NCBI GenBank assembly: GCA_038501195.1
Contig: JBBPUQ010000009.1
Span: 372,001 to 436,000, forward strand
Direction: 5' to 3'
Length of the DNA stretch: 64,000 bases
Origin: Nemania diffusa
Lineage: Eukaryota; Ascomycota; Sordariomycetes; Xylariales; Xylariaceae
The translations under genes were made by a program, and so were the position numbers. The notes under the pieces are model-generated. The model was given only the letters and a program-made list of their open reading frames with translations, searched no databases and had not been told where the DNA came from. Of this stretch, positions 16,443-30,400 are shown in pieces; within the stretch, counting starts at the first letter, position 1, and each line of letters begins with the position of its first letter.

Positions 16443-16750
16443 AATATTGTAAAAGCTAAAAAAAAATAGCTAATATAGTATATATAAAAATATTGTATAT
16501 TTAGAAAAAAATATTAAACTAAAAAAAAAAAAAAAAAAAAAAATTAAGTTTATAACAGTAAACTCGATTATATATAAGCTTTTTTTTCTGTAATAAATAT
16601 TTTTTTTATTATTTTAATATTATTTGTTATATTTTTATTATTTGCTTTTAATATAATAAAGTAAATATTTGCTATAAAGTGTAATAAATGTTTTAATATA
16701 TTTTTTATACATTGTTTTTTTATATAGTAAATATAGTTTAGTTATAACTA
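16443..16750 (+). repeat. Diverged direct repeat B, copy 2 (less degraded)
   Basis: This is the partner of 9517-9823. It keeps more G and C, including a CTCGATT segment that reads GTTTAATT in copy 1. It may lie closer to the unmutated ancestor. No reading frame or terminal inverted repeat was recognised, so the element type is unknown. The pair spacing is about 6.9 kb. Confidence 0.8.
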
Positions 16751-19700
16751 ATATATAAAATTAAACTATATTAAAACTATATAAAAAAAATATATAAAAG
16801 TAGTTATTTTAACAATTAAAATAGTAGTTATAAATAATATAAAAATTAAAGCTATAAATATAAACTTGTAAATATTTAAAAATATTATAATATTAAATAT
16901 ATTTTTTATAAATTAATTTATTTTAAATATAAATATATAAAAACAATAGCTATAAAAAATTATAAAATAAAACTAATATAAATTTAAAAAAATATAAATT
17001 AAAATAATATAGCTAATATAATTAATATATTAAAATTGCTAAATATAATTAAAAAAATTTTATTAATTAATATTATATATAATATAATTAAAGCTATTTT
17101 AAAAATAAAGTTTATAAACTTTAATTTAAATATAGCAGTAATAAAAACAATAAAAAAATTTAAACTAAAAGTTTAAAAAATTACTGTTATAATAAATATT
17201 AAAAAGTTTTTTTAAAAAAAAAAAATAGAAATAATTATTAGTTAATTTATTTATATTAATAAAAATTTATTAATTTAAAAAATATTAAATTTATTAAAAA
17301 AAATATTTAAAGTTTAATTTAATTAAAATATTATTAATATTTTAAAAAATAAATAAATAAAAATATTTTTAATAAATAATTAATAAAAATTTAAATTTAA
17401 TAATTATTTATATTTATTAAACATTAAAAACTACTATATAATAAATTTAATATTTAATAAATTATATAAATAAAATTATATAAAATAAATAAATAAATTA
17501 TTGCTTTTTATATATTTAATTTTTATTATTTAATTATAAAAAAAAAAAAAGCTATATATTTAATTTATAATTAATTTATAAACTTTTAATAAAATAATAA
17601 TATTAAATAATTATTTATTTTTATTATAATTAAAAATAATAATATTAATTTAAAAAAAAAATTATATTTTAATAATAAATATAATATTTTTTTTTTATTA
17701 ATTTAAAATTTATTTAAAATATTAAAATAAATTTATTATTATAAATGTAAAAAATTTTAAAAAATTTATAATAATATTAATAAAAATTTAAAATTTATTA
17801 ATATATATATAATAATTTATAAATAAACTATTATAGCTTTATAAATATTATTATTAAATATTTATTAATAATATTATAATATTTTTTAATAATAAAAAAA
17901 ATTATTTAAAACAATTATATATAATATTTAAACTATTTTATAAATAGCAGATTTTATTATTTTTTAAAAAGTTATTTTTAAAATATTTATTAATAAAATT
18001 ATTAAAATTTTAAATAAATATATTTAAACTATTTATTATAGCAAAACAATTAAAAAGTTTTAAAAATTTGCAATTTTTAAACTAGTTGAAAATATTAAAA
18101 CAATATTTTAAAAATATAAAATTTTTAAAAATATTATTGCTATATTATATATAATATATTAAACTACTATAATAATAAAAAATAGCTTTTTTTAATAAAA
18201 AAAAACAATTAAAATATATAATAGTTAATAATTTTAATAAATAATAAATATATTACTAAATTATTATATTTATTTTAATAGCTAAAAAAAAACTTTATTT
18301 AAAACTATATAAAAATTAATATATAATAATATAATTTTTTATTATTATAATTTTATTAAAACTTTGTTTATATAAATAAATAGTTTTTTAAAAAAAAGTT
18401 TTAAATTAATATTATTTTAACTAAAAAATAGTTATATTTAAAATTAAAAATATTAATTTTAAATATATAAATTTTATTAATTATATTTTTAAATAAATAT
18501 TTATTATAGCTTAAAATAAAATATAAACTTTTAAAATTAAAAGTTATATATATTATTTAAAAATATAAAAAACTTTAAATAATTATAAAAGTTTTATATA
18601 ATTTAATAATAATATTAATTAATTATTTAATAATTAAAAAAATATTTAATTAAATTAATATTAATATAATTTTTATAAATTAAATAAATAAATATTTTAT
18701 AAATATATTTATTTATTTATTTTAATATAGTTTATAAGTTTTTTAATTGTTAAAATAATTTAATTTTATATTAAATACTTTTAGTTAATTTTAAGCTATA
18801 ATAAATTAAATTAATAAAATAAAAAAAAATTAAAAAAATAAATAAAAAACTAATATTAAACTAAATTTAAATAATTATAAAAGCAATAATAAAAAATAAT
18901 ATATAAAAAAATATTATTATAAATTATAATAAAAACTTTAAATATTAAAAAATTTTAGCTAATATTTAAAAAAATAATAAAAATATTAAAAGTTTTAAAT
19001 AATTTAAATATTTTTTTATAATAGTTAATAATTTATTATATAATATAAATAAAAAAAATAAATATAAGTTATATACATTTAATATATAAATTAAAAAGTT
19101 TTTTAAAAATATTTATAATAATAAATATTATTTTAATAAATAAAAAATAATAACAAATTTAAATATATTTTAAATATTATAATAAATATTAAATATATAA
19201 TATTAATTATAAAAAAATTTATAAAAATTATTAATTAATTAAACTAAAAAATATAAAACTAATAAAAATAATTATAATAAATTTTATATTAAAACTATTA
19301 AATATATTATTTATAAATATATTTTAATAAATTAAAAAGTTTAATTATTATAATATAATAATAATAGTTATATATATTATTTTAAAAAAATTATTATTAG
19401 TATTAAATTATAAAAGATATATAATAAAAAATTAAATTATATTTTTAGCGAAATTTTTATTTATTTATAATTAAAATATTTTTATAAAAATTATATTAAA
19501 TAAAAATTGTAAATTTATATTTACTTTTTAAAAAAAAGCTATAAAAAACAATAATTATAAAGCTTTTAATAATTATAATATATTATTTTTAAATAAATAA
19601 CTTTTTAAAATATAAAAATTAAACAATAAAAATTGCTATATATTATTATTTATTTTAAAACTTTAATAATATATAAATAAATATAATTTTTATATTATAA

Positions 19701-20515
19701 TAAAATTTTAATAATATATATTTTAAACTTATTAAATTTTTAATATATAAATAATTATTTAAATTTAAACTATTAAACTTTAATAATATAATTATAAAAA
19801 TAAAAACTATTAATATTTTTAAAAAAATATATTTTTTAAAAAAATATTTATAAAGAAATACTGAGTTAATAATAAATTTTACAATATTTTATATTAAATA
19901 TTACTGTAATAAAAAGTATTAAATAATAAAGTTTTAAAAAAATAAAAAATATATTTAAAATTATATAAAAGTTATTATTTATTTAATAAATTATTTTAAA
20001 AACTTTTATAATAGTTTATAAAGTTTTAAAAAATAAAAAAATAAATAAATTAATTAGTTTATAAAATTAATTTTTATAAAACTTTTAATATTTATTTAAT
20101 TATATTAATAATATATTTATTATTAAAAAAATATAAAAAAGAATTTTTTTATTAAATTGTTTTTTTTTTTAAATTTATTTAAAATAATTAATTAAATTTA
20201 AAAAAAAAAAAAATCTTTTAAAATTAAAACTATTATTAAATATAAAACTAATAAATTTAAAAAAAAATTTAATTATTTAATTAAATAAAAAAACTATAGT
20301 TATAAAAATAATTAATAATAATTAAAATAACAATTTTAATAAATTAAAAATTTAATAAATAAATATTAACAATATTAAAAAAAATAATTATTAATAAAAA
20401 ATAAAAAAAAAGTTATAATAATAAAAAAAAGTTATAAATAACTTTATTAAAAAATTAATTAATTAATTAATTAATTAAATAATTAAAAATATTAAAATTA
20501 ATATATTTTTTTATA

Positions 20516-20722
20516 TATTTTAATAAAAAAAAACTTTATATTATAATAAGTTTTATAAATAATAAAATAAAAGTAAATAATAAAAATAAATTAAAATTTA
20601 AATTAAATAAATCTTTTTTATTAATTTTAAATTAGCTTTTTTTTTTTTATATTATATTTTTAAATTTAATATATAATATTATTTTAAATAATATATTTTA
20701 ATTATATAAAGTTTTATAATTT
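20516..20722 (+). repeat. Diverged direct repeat A, copy 2
   Basis: This is the partner of 5157-5365, about 15.4 kb away in the same orientation. It is slightly more AT-rich than copy 1. A small amount of C or G is retained here but lost in copy 1 (for example ttagctttt against ctagttttt), so both copies carry private transitions. Confidence 0.75.
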
Positions 20723-23230
20723 AATAAATAAATAAATAATTTTTTTTTTAATTTTTTAAATAATTTATAATTTTTAAATAATAATTTTATAATAATTATT
20801 AATATTTTAATTTATAAATTTTTTAATTTATATATAAATTATTATTTAATTAATTATTTAATTTAATTTTTTTAAATTAAATTAAATTTTTTAAAATAAT
20901 TATATATATTTATTTATTAATATATAAAATTTACTATTTTTATTAATTATTTTTAATAAATTTTAATTATAATATAATATTTTTTTAATTTATATTTTTT
21001 TTATTTATATAATTATTTTTTTAAATTAATAAATTTTTTAAGTTTTTAATAATTTTTTTTTAATATTTTTTTTTAATAATTTTTATAATTTATTTATATT
21101 TTTTTTATAAAATTAAAAATATATAATATTATTATATTTATTAAAAGTTATTATTTTTATATTTAAAGCTAATATTTTATTTTATTATTAAATTAAAAAG
21201 TTTTTTATTTTTATTATTTTAATTATTAATTTAAATTATAAAAGTTTAATAATTTAAATATAATTAATATAATATAATTTATTAATAAAAAAATTTATAA
21301 AATAAAGTTTTTTAATATTTAATATATTATAAATATTTAAAAAATTTATAAACTTTTAATTTTTTTAATTAATTATATTATATTATAAATTTTAATATAT
21401 TTTTAATTTAAAATTTTATATAATATTATTAAAAGTTGTTATATTTATTAAAAAATATATTTTAATATTTTTAAAAACTTTAATATTTTTAAGTTTATTT
21501 TTATAACTATTAATAAAGTTTTTAATTAAAATATTATTTTTTATATTTTTTATATTAAAATAAATTAAATTAATTTTTAAAATAAATATATTTTTAACTT
21601 TATATATAACTATTATAAAATTAAAAGTTTTTATATTTAATAATTTAATATTTTTAATATAATATTTTATAAATTTTATAAATATTATTTTATTTATATT
21701 AAAATATATAATAAAACTAATATATAATTATTTTTTAAATATATTTTAATTTTTAATTTTATTAATAATATTTATAATAATTATAAATTTATTATTTAAA
21801 ATATTAATTATATTTAATATTATAATAATTTAATAATTAATTAATTTAAAATAAATAAATAAATTATTAAATTTAAATTATATATTTATATTAATAATAA
21901 TATTATTAAATTTATTATTTTTTTTTTATAATTTATATATTAATTTAAATATAAATTAAAAGTTTAATTAATAAAAAAAAATAATTAAATTAATAAAAAG
22001 CTATTTTATTTATATATATTAAAAATTTTTAATTTTTTATATTTATAATATTTTAAATATTTTTATAAATATAATATATATTAACTTTAAAATTAAAAAC
22101 TTTATTTTCTATTATTAATATTAAATTAATAAATTATTAAAAAATAAACTTAATATATAAAATATAAAAAAAAATTATAAAATAATTAAATATTAATTTT
22201 ATATATTATTAAAAAATTTATTAATTTTATTATAATAATATTTTATATAAAACTTTTATTATTTAAATTTTTTTTTTTTTTTTTAAATATTTAAAAGTTT
22301 TTAATTATTTTATAATTTAATTATTATAATTTCAAACTTTTTAATTTTTAATTAAGCTATTATATATTTAATAATTAGTTTTTTTTTATTTTTATTATTT
22401 ATATTTAAAACTTTATTTAAATTATTTATTAATTTAAAATTATAAATAATTTTTTTTATAATTTATATATTTTTAATAAATTTTTTAAATTTATTTATAT
22501 AAAAAATACTTTTAAATTTAATATTATTTAAATTTTTAAATGTATATTTATTTTTTTTAAAAATTTTATTAATTTAATAAAAGTTATATTATTTATAAAA
22601 TAGCTTTTTATTATTATTTATATTAATTTTAAAATTTTTATTATATAAAAATATTAATATATTTATTTATAAATAATTTTTAATTTTATAAATATTATAT
22701 TAATTTTTAACTTTTGTTTATTTTTGCTTTTTTTAAATAATAATTTAATAAATTTTATTAATGTTTTTTTATTAATATTTTAATTAATAAATTTATATAA
22801 TAATTATATTTTAAATATTTTTTATTTTATTTTAATTTAAGATTTTTTATAATAAAATAATATTTTTAATAAATATAATAAATAGTTTTTTATAAATTAA
22901 CTTATATATATTATATTTATAATATTTAATAAAAATATAATTAAATTAAATAATTATATTTAAATAATTTATTTAATTTTTTTTAATATTTTATATTAAC
23001 TTTATTAAATTTTTATTTTTAAAAAAATATGTTTTTTTTTAATAAATTTTTATAATTATAAATAATATATTAAATTAAAAATTAATTTATATTTTATTTT
23101 TATAACAGCTTTTTTAATATTTTTTTTTAAATTTTAAATTATTATTATATTTTAATTTAATTAAAATTTTATATTATTTAAAAATTTTATAATTTAAAAA
23201 TTTATAAATATTTTTAATAATTTAATTATT

Positions 23231-23493
23231 AATAAAACTTTATATATATATATATATATATAAATTTAAAATAATATATAAAATTTAAAGTTTTATATTA
23301 ATTTATATATATATTTTATAAAAAAAAATATAATTAAAAAAATTATATATAAAACTTATAAATTTTATAAATTTTAATAAATTTTTATATTTTTTATTTA
23401 TTTAATTATTTAATAAAAGTTTTAATTTAATTTTTAATTATATATATTTAATATATATATATAAACTTTATTAAATTATTAATTTAATATTAA
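23231..23493 (+). repeat. Diverged direct repeat C, copy 1
   Basis: About 260 bp match 28488-28796. The shared core includes gttttatattaatttatat and a run of TA dinucleotides. This copy has lost nearly all C and G: where copy 2 reads ttaagtcattagtttaac, this copy reads ttaaattattaatttaat. The two also differ by a short TA-rich insertion present in copy 2. Confidence 0.75.
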
Positions 23494-26400
23494 AGATTTT
23501 TCTTTTTATATAATAACTTTAGTTTTAATATTAATTAATTTTTTATTATTTTTTTTATTATTGAATTAATTTATATATATTTTTATTTATATAACTAGTT
23601 TATTTATATTAATTAATTTTTTTAATATTTAATTAAATGTTCTTTTTTATAAATATATTTTTTAAATTATTTTTATTATTAATTTATTATTTTTTTATAA
23701 TTTTATAATTTTTATATATTTTTTAAAATAATATAATATTAATTATAAATTATTTTTTTTATATAATTTTTAATTTAATTAAATATTTATATAAAAACTT
23801 AAAATTAATATATATAATTAATAATATAGTTAATAATTTTATTATATAAATAATTTTTTAAAGAATTATATTAAATATAATAATATAATTAAATTTATTA
23901 ATTATATTATATAATCTATTTATTAATATATTATATATAATTTATTTATTTTTAATTAAATTTTAATAAATAATATAATTTTTAATTATAAAAATATTTT
24001 TTAAATAATTTTTATTAATTAATATAATTATAAATTTAATTTAAAAATTTAAATTTTTTTTATTTATAAATATTTTATTAATAAAAATTAAAATTTTTAT
24101 ATAATTAAAATTTAAAAATATATAATATAATTTTTATTATATATTATTAATTTGTTATTATATTTATATATTTAATATTTTAATATTATTTTTTAATAAT
24201 TTTTAAATTTATATAATAATTAATAAATTATATAATATTTTTAATTAATATATTAATATAATATATATATTTTAAATTTATTAAATAATATATTGTTAAA
24301 AATAATTTTTTATATAAAAATTAATAATATATAATTATTTAGTTTATTGTTATTAAATAAAAAAAAATTTAATTTATTTATTTAAATTTTATTTTTATTA
24401 AATTTAATATAATATTTAAATATTAATTTTATTTTTAATTTTATATAAAATAATAGCTTAGTTTTTTTTTTATATAAAAATTTTTTAAATATAATATTAA
24501 AAATATTATTTATTTAAAATTTTATAATTATAAATTTATTAAATTTTTTTTTAATATATAATAAATATAAATTATATATAAATATTTTTATATTTAATTT
24601 TTAATAATAATATTTATAATAAATTTTATATTATTATACTTTTAATTTAATTAATTTATATAATAATTATATAATTTAAAATATAATATTTATTAAATAT
24701 TTATTTTTTAGTTTTTTTAATAAATAAATATAAATTTTTTAATTTAATTTATTATATAATTATATATATATTTAAAAAATATTTTACAGTTTTATATATA
24801 TATTATAATTTTAAATTAATAATAGTTTTAAAATTATAATAAATTATTAATATTTATATAAAAATTTAAATTTTATTTTTATTTTTATAACTTTATATAA
24901 TTAATTTAAACTTTTTATATAGTTTAATTATTTTATATTTGATTTTTTATATAAATTTAATTTAAAAAATCTTTATTTAATTATATTAATTTAAATTATA
25001 TTATATAAACTAAAATATATTTTAAGTTATTAATATATTTTTTTTAATTATATTTAATTATTTAAATAATATATTAAATATAATAATTATATTGTTTTAT
25101 TTTGATTATATAATTAAAATATAATTATTAATTTTTTATAATATAAAATATTAATTATTAATATATATAAATAACTTTTTAGTTTATTTTTATATTAAAG
25201 TTATAACTATTTAATAATTTAAAAAAAATTATATAAAATATTTTTTTTTTTATATAATAAATTAAATATAACTTTTTATTAATAATATAGTTTGATTTAT
25301 ATATAATAAAATTTAGTTAATTTATTTATTATATTAATTATAATATTATAATTTTTAATTATAAAAATTTTATATAGTTTTATTTAATTTTTATATTTTT
25401 TTTATATTATAATTTTATTTTAAAAAAATAAAAAAAATATTTTATATAATAATATTAGTTTATTTTTAATTTATATAATTTAATTAATATTAATTTTTAT
25501 ATAAATATTTTTTAATATTTTTATAATTTTTTATATAATTTTTATTTTTTAAATAATTTTTAATAAAAAAAATAAATTATTATTAATTTTAAAATAAATT
25601 TTAAATATTAATAAAATAAATATAAAATTATTTAATTTAGTTATATTATTTAAAACTTTTATAATAATTAATAATATTATTTTTTTATTTATATAATAAT
25701 TAATTTTTTTATATAAAATATTAAATATATAATAAAATAATATATATATTTATTTAATTTTTTTAATAGTTTAATATATTTTAATAAATATTTTTTTATA
25801 TAAAGTTTTAATTAATTATATATTATTATAAAATTTTTTAAATAAAAAATTTATATTAAAATTATATATAATATAATTAAATAATTTTTAATATATTAAA
25901 ATTTAATATTAATATAATATATTTTAAATATTATATATATTTAAAAACTTTAAAAATTTAATTATTTAAAATAAAATATTTATATTAATTATATATAAAA
26001 TTAATTGTTTATTAATTTATATAATATTAATTATAATTTTATAATTAAAATTATATTTATTTTTTAATAAAAACTTAAATTTTTTTAAAATTTAATTATA
26101 TAATTAATAATAATAATAAAATTTTTTAATTTTTTAAAATATTAAAATATTAATATTATTATATTTAACTTTTTATAATAATTTTATAAATTTTTTTATA
26201 TAAAAATATTTAAATTAACAATATAATTTTTAAAACTTTTATTTTATAAAATAATTTATAGTTGTTAATTAATTAATATTAAAAAATAAATATTTTTATT
26301 TTTATATAATTAATATTATTATTTTATTTTATTATATAATTATATTTTATATATTATTAAAATAAATATATAGTTAATTTATATTTTATAATAATAATAA

Positions 26401-28487
26401 AAATAAAATTAATATATTTAAAATATAAAATTTAATTAATTTAATTAATATTAAAATTATTATAATATTTATAGTTTTAAAGTTTTTAATATTATTTAAT
26501 TAAATTATTATATTATTTAAAATTTAATTATTTATATAAAAAAGTTTTTTTATATAAAAATTTAAATTATTATTAAATTTATTATTATATAAAAAATTTT
26601 TATTACTTTTATAATTTAATATAAATATAGTATATTTTTTATATAATAAAATTTTTTGCTTTAAAATATTATATATAATAAAATATTGCTTTTTTATTTT
26701 CGATTTTTTTTATTAGCTATAATTAATAAATTAACAATTAAGTTTTTTATAAATAAAATATTTTTTATTATTTTTATTGTTTTTATTATATAATTATTAT
26801 AATTTTTAATAAATCTTTCTTTTAAAATTATAACTATATAATTATTTTAAATATTTAATATTATATTATTTATTAATAAAATAAATATTTATTATATAAT
26901 AATAGTTTATTTTTAAATTAAAAAGAATTTATAATATTAATTATAAATTAAAAAATAAAGCTTTATATATAAGTTTTTAATTAATTAAAACAAATTTAAA
27001 TTTAAATATATTAAAATATATTTATATAATTATTATATAAAATAATATTTTTTTATAATAACTAAATTTTAAAATATATTATATAAATTAAAACTTATTA
27101 ATTATAGTTTTTAATATTTTAAATATTGTTTTTATTAAATTATTTTATTTTATATATATAAATATAATAATAGTTTAATTAATTTAATATTAATTATAAT
27201 TAATTATTATATTAAAATAATTATTAAATATTATATAAATTTTGTTTTATTTATATATTAAATTAATATAATTAAAATAATATTATTTAGTTTTTTGTTT
27301 TAATATAAAAAAAAAATATTATATAATATTATTTTTTAATAATTTTAAATCAATAATATATTAAAATAAAAATTCAAGTTTTATTATATAATATATTATA
27401 TAATTTATTATTATAGTTTTAATTAAATTGTTATTTTTTAATAAATATAATAAATTAAACTATTTTAATTAAATTATTATAAATAATTTAAATAAAAAAA
27501 AGTTGATATAATTGATTTTTATATATAAAAAAAAATATAAAATATATAATAAAAATTTTAAAAATAAATATAAATTTTTAAATTTTTATTTATATAAAAA
27601 AAATAAATATTTAATTATTTATATTAAATATTATAATATATATTAATATTATTAACTTTAATATAATTAGTTATAATATTACATAATTTATTTATATAAT
27701 TAAAAGTTTTAATATATTTATTAATATAAATATAAATATTAAAACTAAAATTATTTATATAATAAATATGTTTTTTTTTTATTTTATATATAGTAATTAA
27801 TTTTATAAGTTTTTTATTTAAAAATAGTTTTTAAAATTAAATATTTATTTTTTATTTAAATATAATAAATAGTTTTATTTAAAATAAATCATTAATATCA
27901 AAAAATTAATATATAATTTAACTATTAAAGTTTATTTTAATTAATTATATAAAATAATTGCTTTTAATTTTTAATTATATATATAGTTATATATATTTTT
28001 TTAACTAGTTTATTTAAATCGATTATAATATTTTATTATTTTAAATTAGTTTTTGTTTTTTAAATTTTAAATAAAATAATATTTTTTTTGTTTATATTTT
28101 TATATATAAACTTATTACTGAAGTTTTTATAGTTTAAAATAATAAAAAATATAAATTTTAATATAAATATAACTGTTTAAAATACTTTTACTATTGTTAT
28201 AATAACAAAGTTTTTTATAATTTTATTTACTATTTAGTTATTTAATTATATAAAAACAAAATTAATATATTATATAATATTTTATTGTTATAATATATTA
28301 AGTTTTTATTTATATAATAATTTAAGTTAATATATTTTTTATTTTTATAATAAAAATTACTATATTTTTTTTTTATTATATAAAAAGTTTAAAAATTAAA
28401 TATAAAAGTTACTTTTAATAAATAATATCGATTTTATTTTTTTACTTTATTAATTTATAATTATATTTAATAATTATTAATTAATAT

Positions 28488-28796
28488 TAATAAAACTTTT
28501 TATATATATATATATATAAAAATTTAAAATAATTTATAAAGTTTAAAATTTATTTTTAAATTTTAAAGTTTTATATTAATTTATATATATATTTTATAAA
28601 AAAAAATATAATTAAAAAAGTTATATATAAATTATTTATATATATATATATATAAAACTTATAAGTTTTATAAATCTTAGTAAATTTTTATATTTTTTAT
28701 TTATTTAATTATTTAATAAAAATTTTAGTTTAGTTTTTAGTTATATATACTTAGTATATATATACAAGTTTTATTAAGTCATTAGTTTAACATTAA
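28488..28796 (+). repeat. Diverged direct repeat C, copy 2 (less degraded)
   Basis: This is the partner of 23231-23493, about 5.3 kb away in direct orientation. It carries extra bases relative to copy 1, a partial repeat of the ttaaagtttta segment and an expanded TA run. Its 3' half keeps C and G at places where copy 1 has T and A, which gives a readable direction of change. Confidence 0.75.
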
Positions 28797-30154
28797 TTTT
28801 TTAAAGCTTTAATTTTAATATATTTTAAAAATTTATAATAAATTTTAATAATATATTTTTTTTTATTTTATAAAAATATTATTTAAATATTTATAACTTA
28901 AAAAATTAAAAAATCTATAAATATAGTTTAATAATATTTTTTTTTAAGTTTATTTTTTTAAAGTTTTTAATATATAATATATAATTTAATTGTTTTATAA
29001 ATATTATTATAAAGTTTTTTTTAATAATATTATTAAATAATTTATTAAATAGTTTTTTTTTTTAATATATAAAGCTATTATATTAAATTTATATTGTTTA
29101 TTTTTAAAGCTTTTTAATATTTAATATTTAATAAAATAAATATTATAAATTAATTAAAAAATCAATTATAATAAAGCTTTATTAATTTTATTTTTTTATA
29201 AATTTAAATATTACTTTATATAGTTTTATATTTTATATTTTTTAATAAATAATATTTATATTGTTTTATTTTTTTTATATTAATTAAAATTATATTTATA
29301 AACTAAGTTTTTTTAATATTTATTATTAAAATTAAATTATAACTTTTTAAAAATTTAATTAATTTAATAATATAAAATTGTTAATATAAATTTATATAAC
29401 ATTAAATTAAATATTAATAAAATTATTAATATTGTTTTTTTATTTATTATTTTTTTTGTTTAAAAGTTTTAATAGTTTTTTTAATAAATTATTTATTATA
29501 ATATATTTCTTTTTAACAATATAATATATTTTAAAATTAAATATTTTAATATAAATAATTTATTATATTAAAGTTATATTAAATAAAATAACAAAATTAT
29601 TATTAAATTAAATTATTAATATTTTAATATTAATTTTTAAATAAAAACAAATTTTATAAAAATAATTATATAAATATTTTAATATTTTTATTATAATTAA
29701 ATATTTTTTTTTAATAATATTATAATTTAATTTTGAACTTTTTTAATATTTTAATTTATATTAAACTAGTTTAATTATATTATTAATTAATTAAAATAAA
29801 ATAAATTTTTATTTTTTATTAAAAATATTTATTTTAATTTATATAAAACTATTTTTATAATTAATTATAATAAAAATAAAAATATTAATTAAAATATTTT
29901 TAAAAGTTTATATAATTTTATATTAAATTAACTTTTATATAAAAGCGATATTTTTTTAAATTAATATAATTAAAAATAAAATAAAAAATAAATATTTTGT
30001 AATTTAAATATAATAATATATTATAATATTTAAAAAAAAAATTTATATATAAAAAAATAATATATTTAAATTGTTATAATTGTAAAAAGTATAAAAGCTA
30101 GTTTATTAATTTTATTAATTAAAAACTTTAAAATAAAAAAATAAAAAAAAAGCT

Positions 30155-30400
30155 AAATTATATATATATATTATATAAAAAATATAAATATATAAAACTA
30201 TAAATAAAATTATAAAGTTTAGTTAAAGTTTCTTTAAAATAAATTTTATAAAATAGATTTTTTAAAATAAATTATTTTAAAAATTATAATTTTTATAAAT
30301 TAATAAAAATTATAAAGTTATATTATAATAAAATATAAAAGTTTTAATTTATAATTAATAAAATAAATATAAAAATTAATTGTTTATATAAATTGTTATA
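30155..30400 (+). repeat. Diverged direct repeat D, copy 1
   Basis: About 245 bp match 35753-35998 in direct orientation (offset about 5.6 kb), including the shared stretch ataaaataaatataaaa and an ending in attgtttatataaatt. Differences are transitions scattered in both copies, for example tttctttaaaat here against ttttttcaaaat there. Confidence 0.75.
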
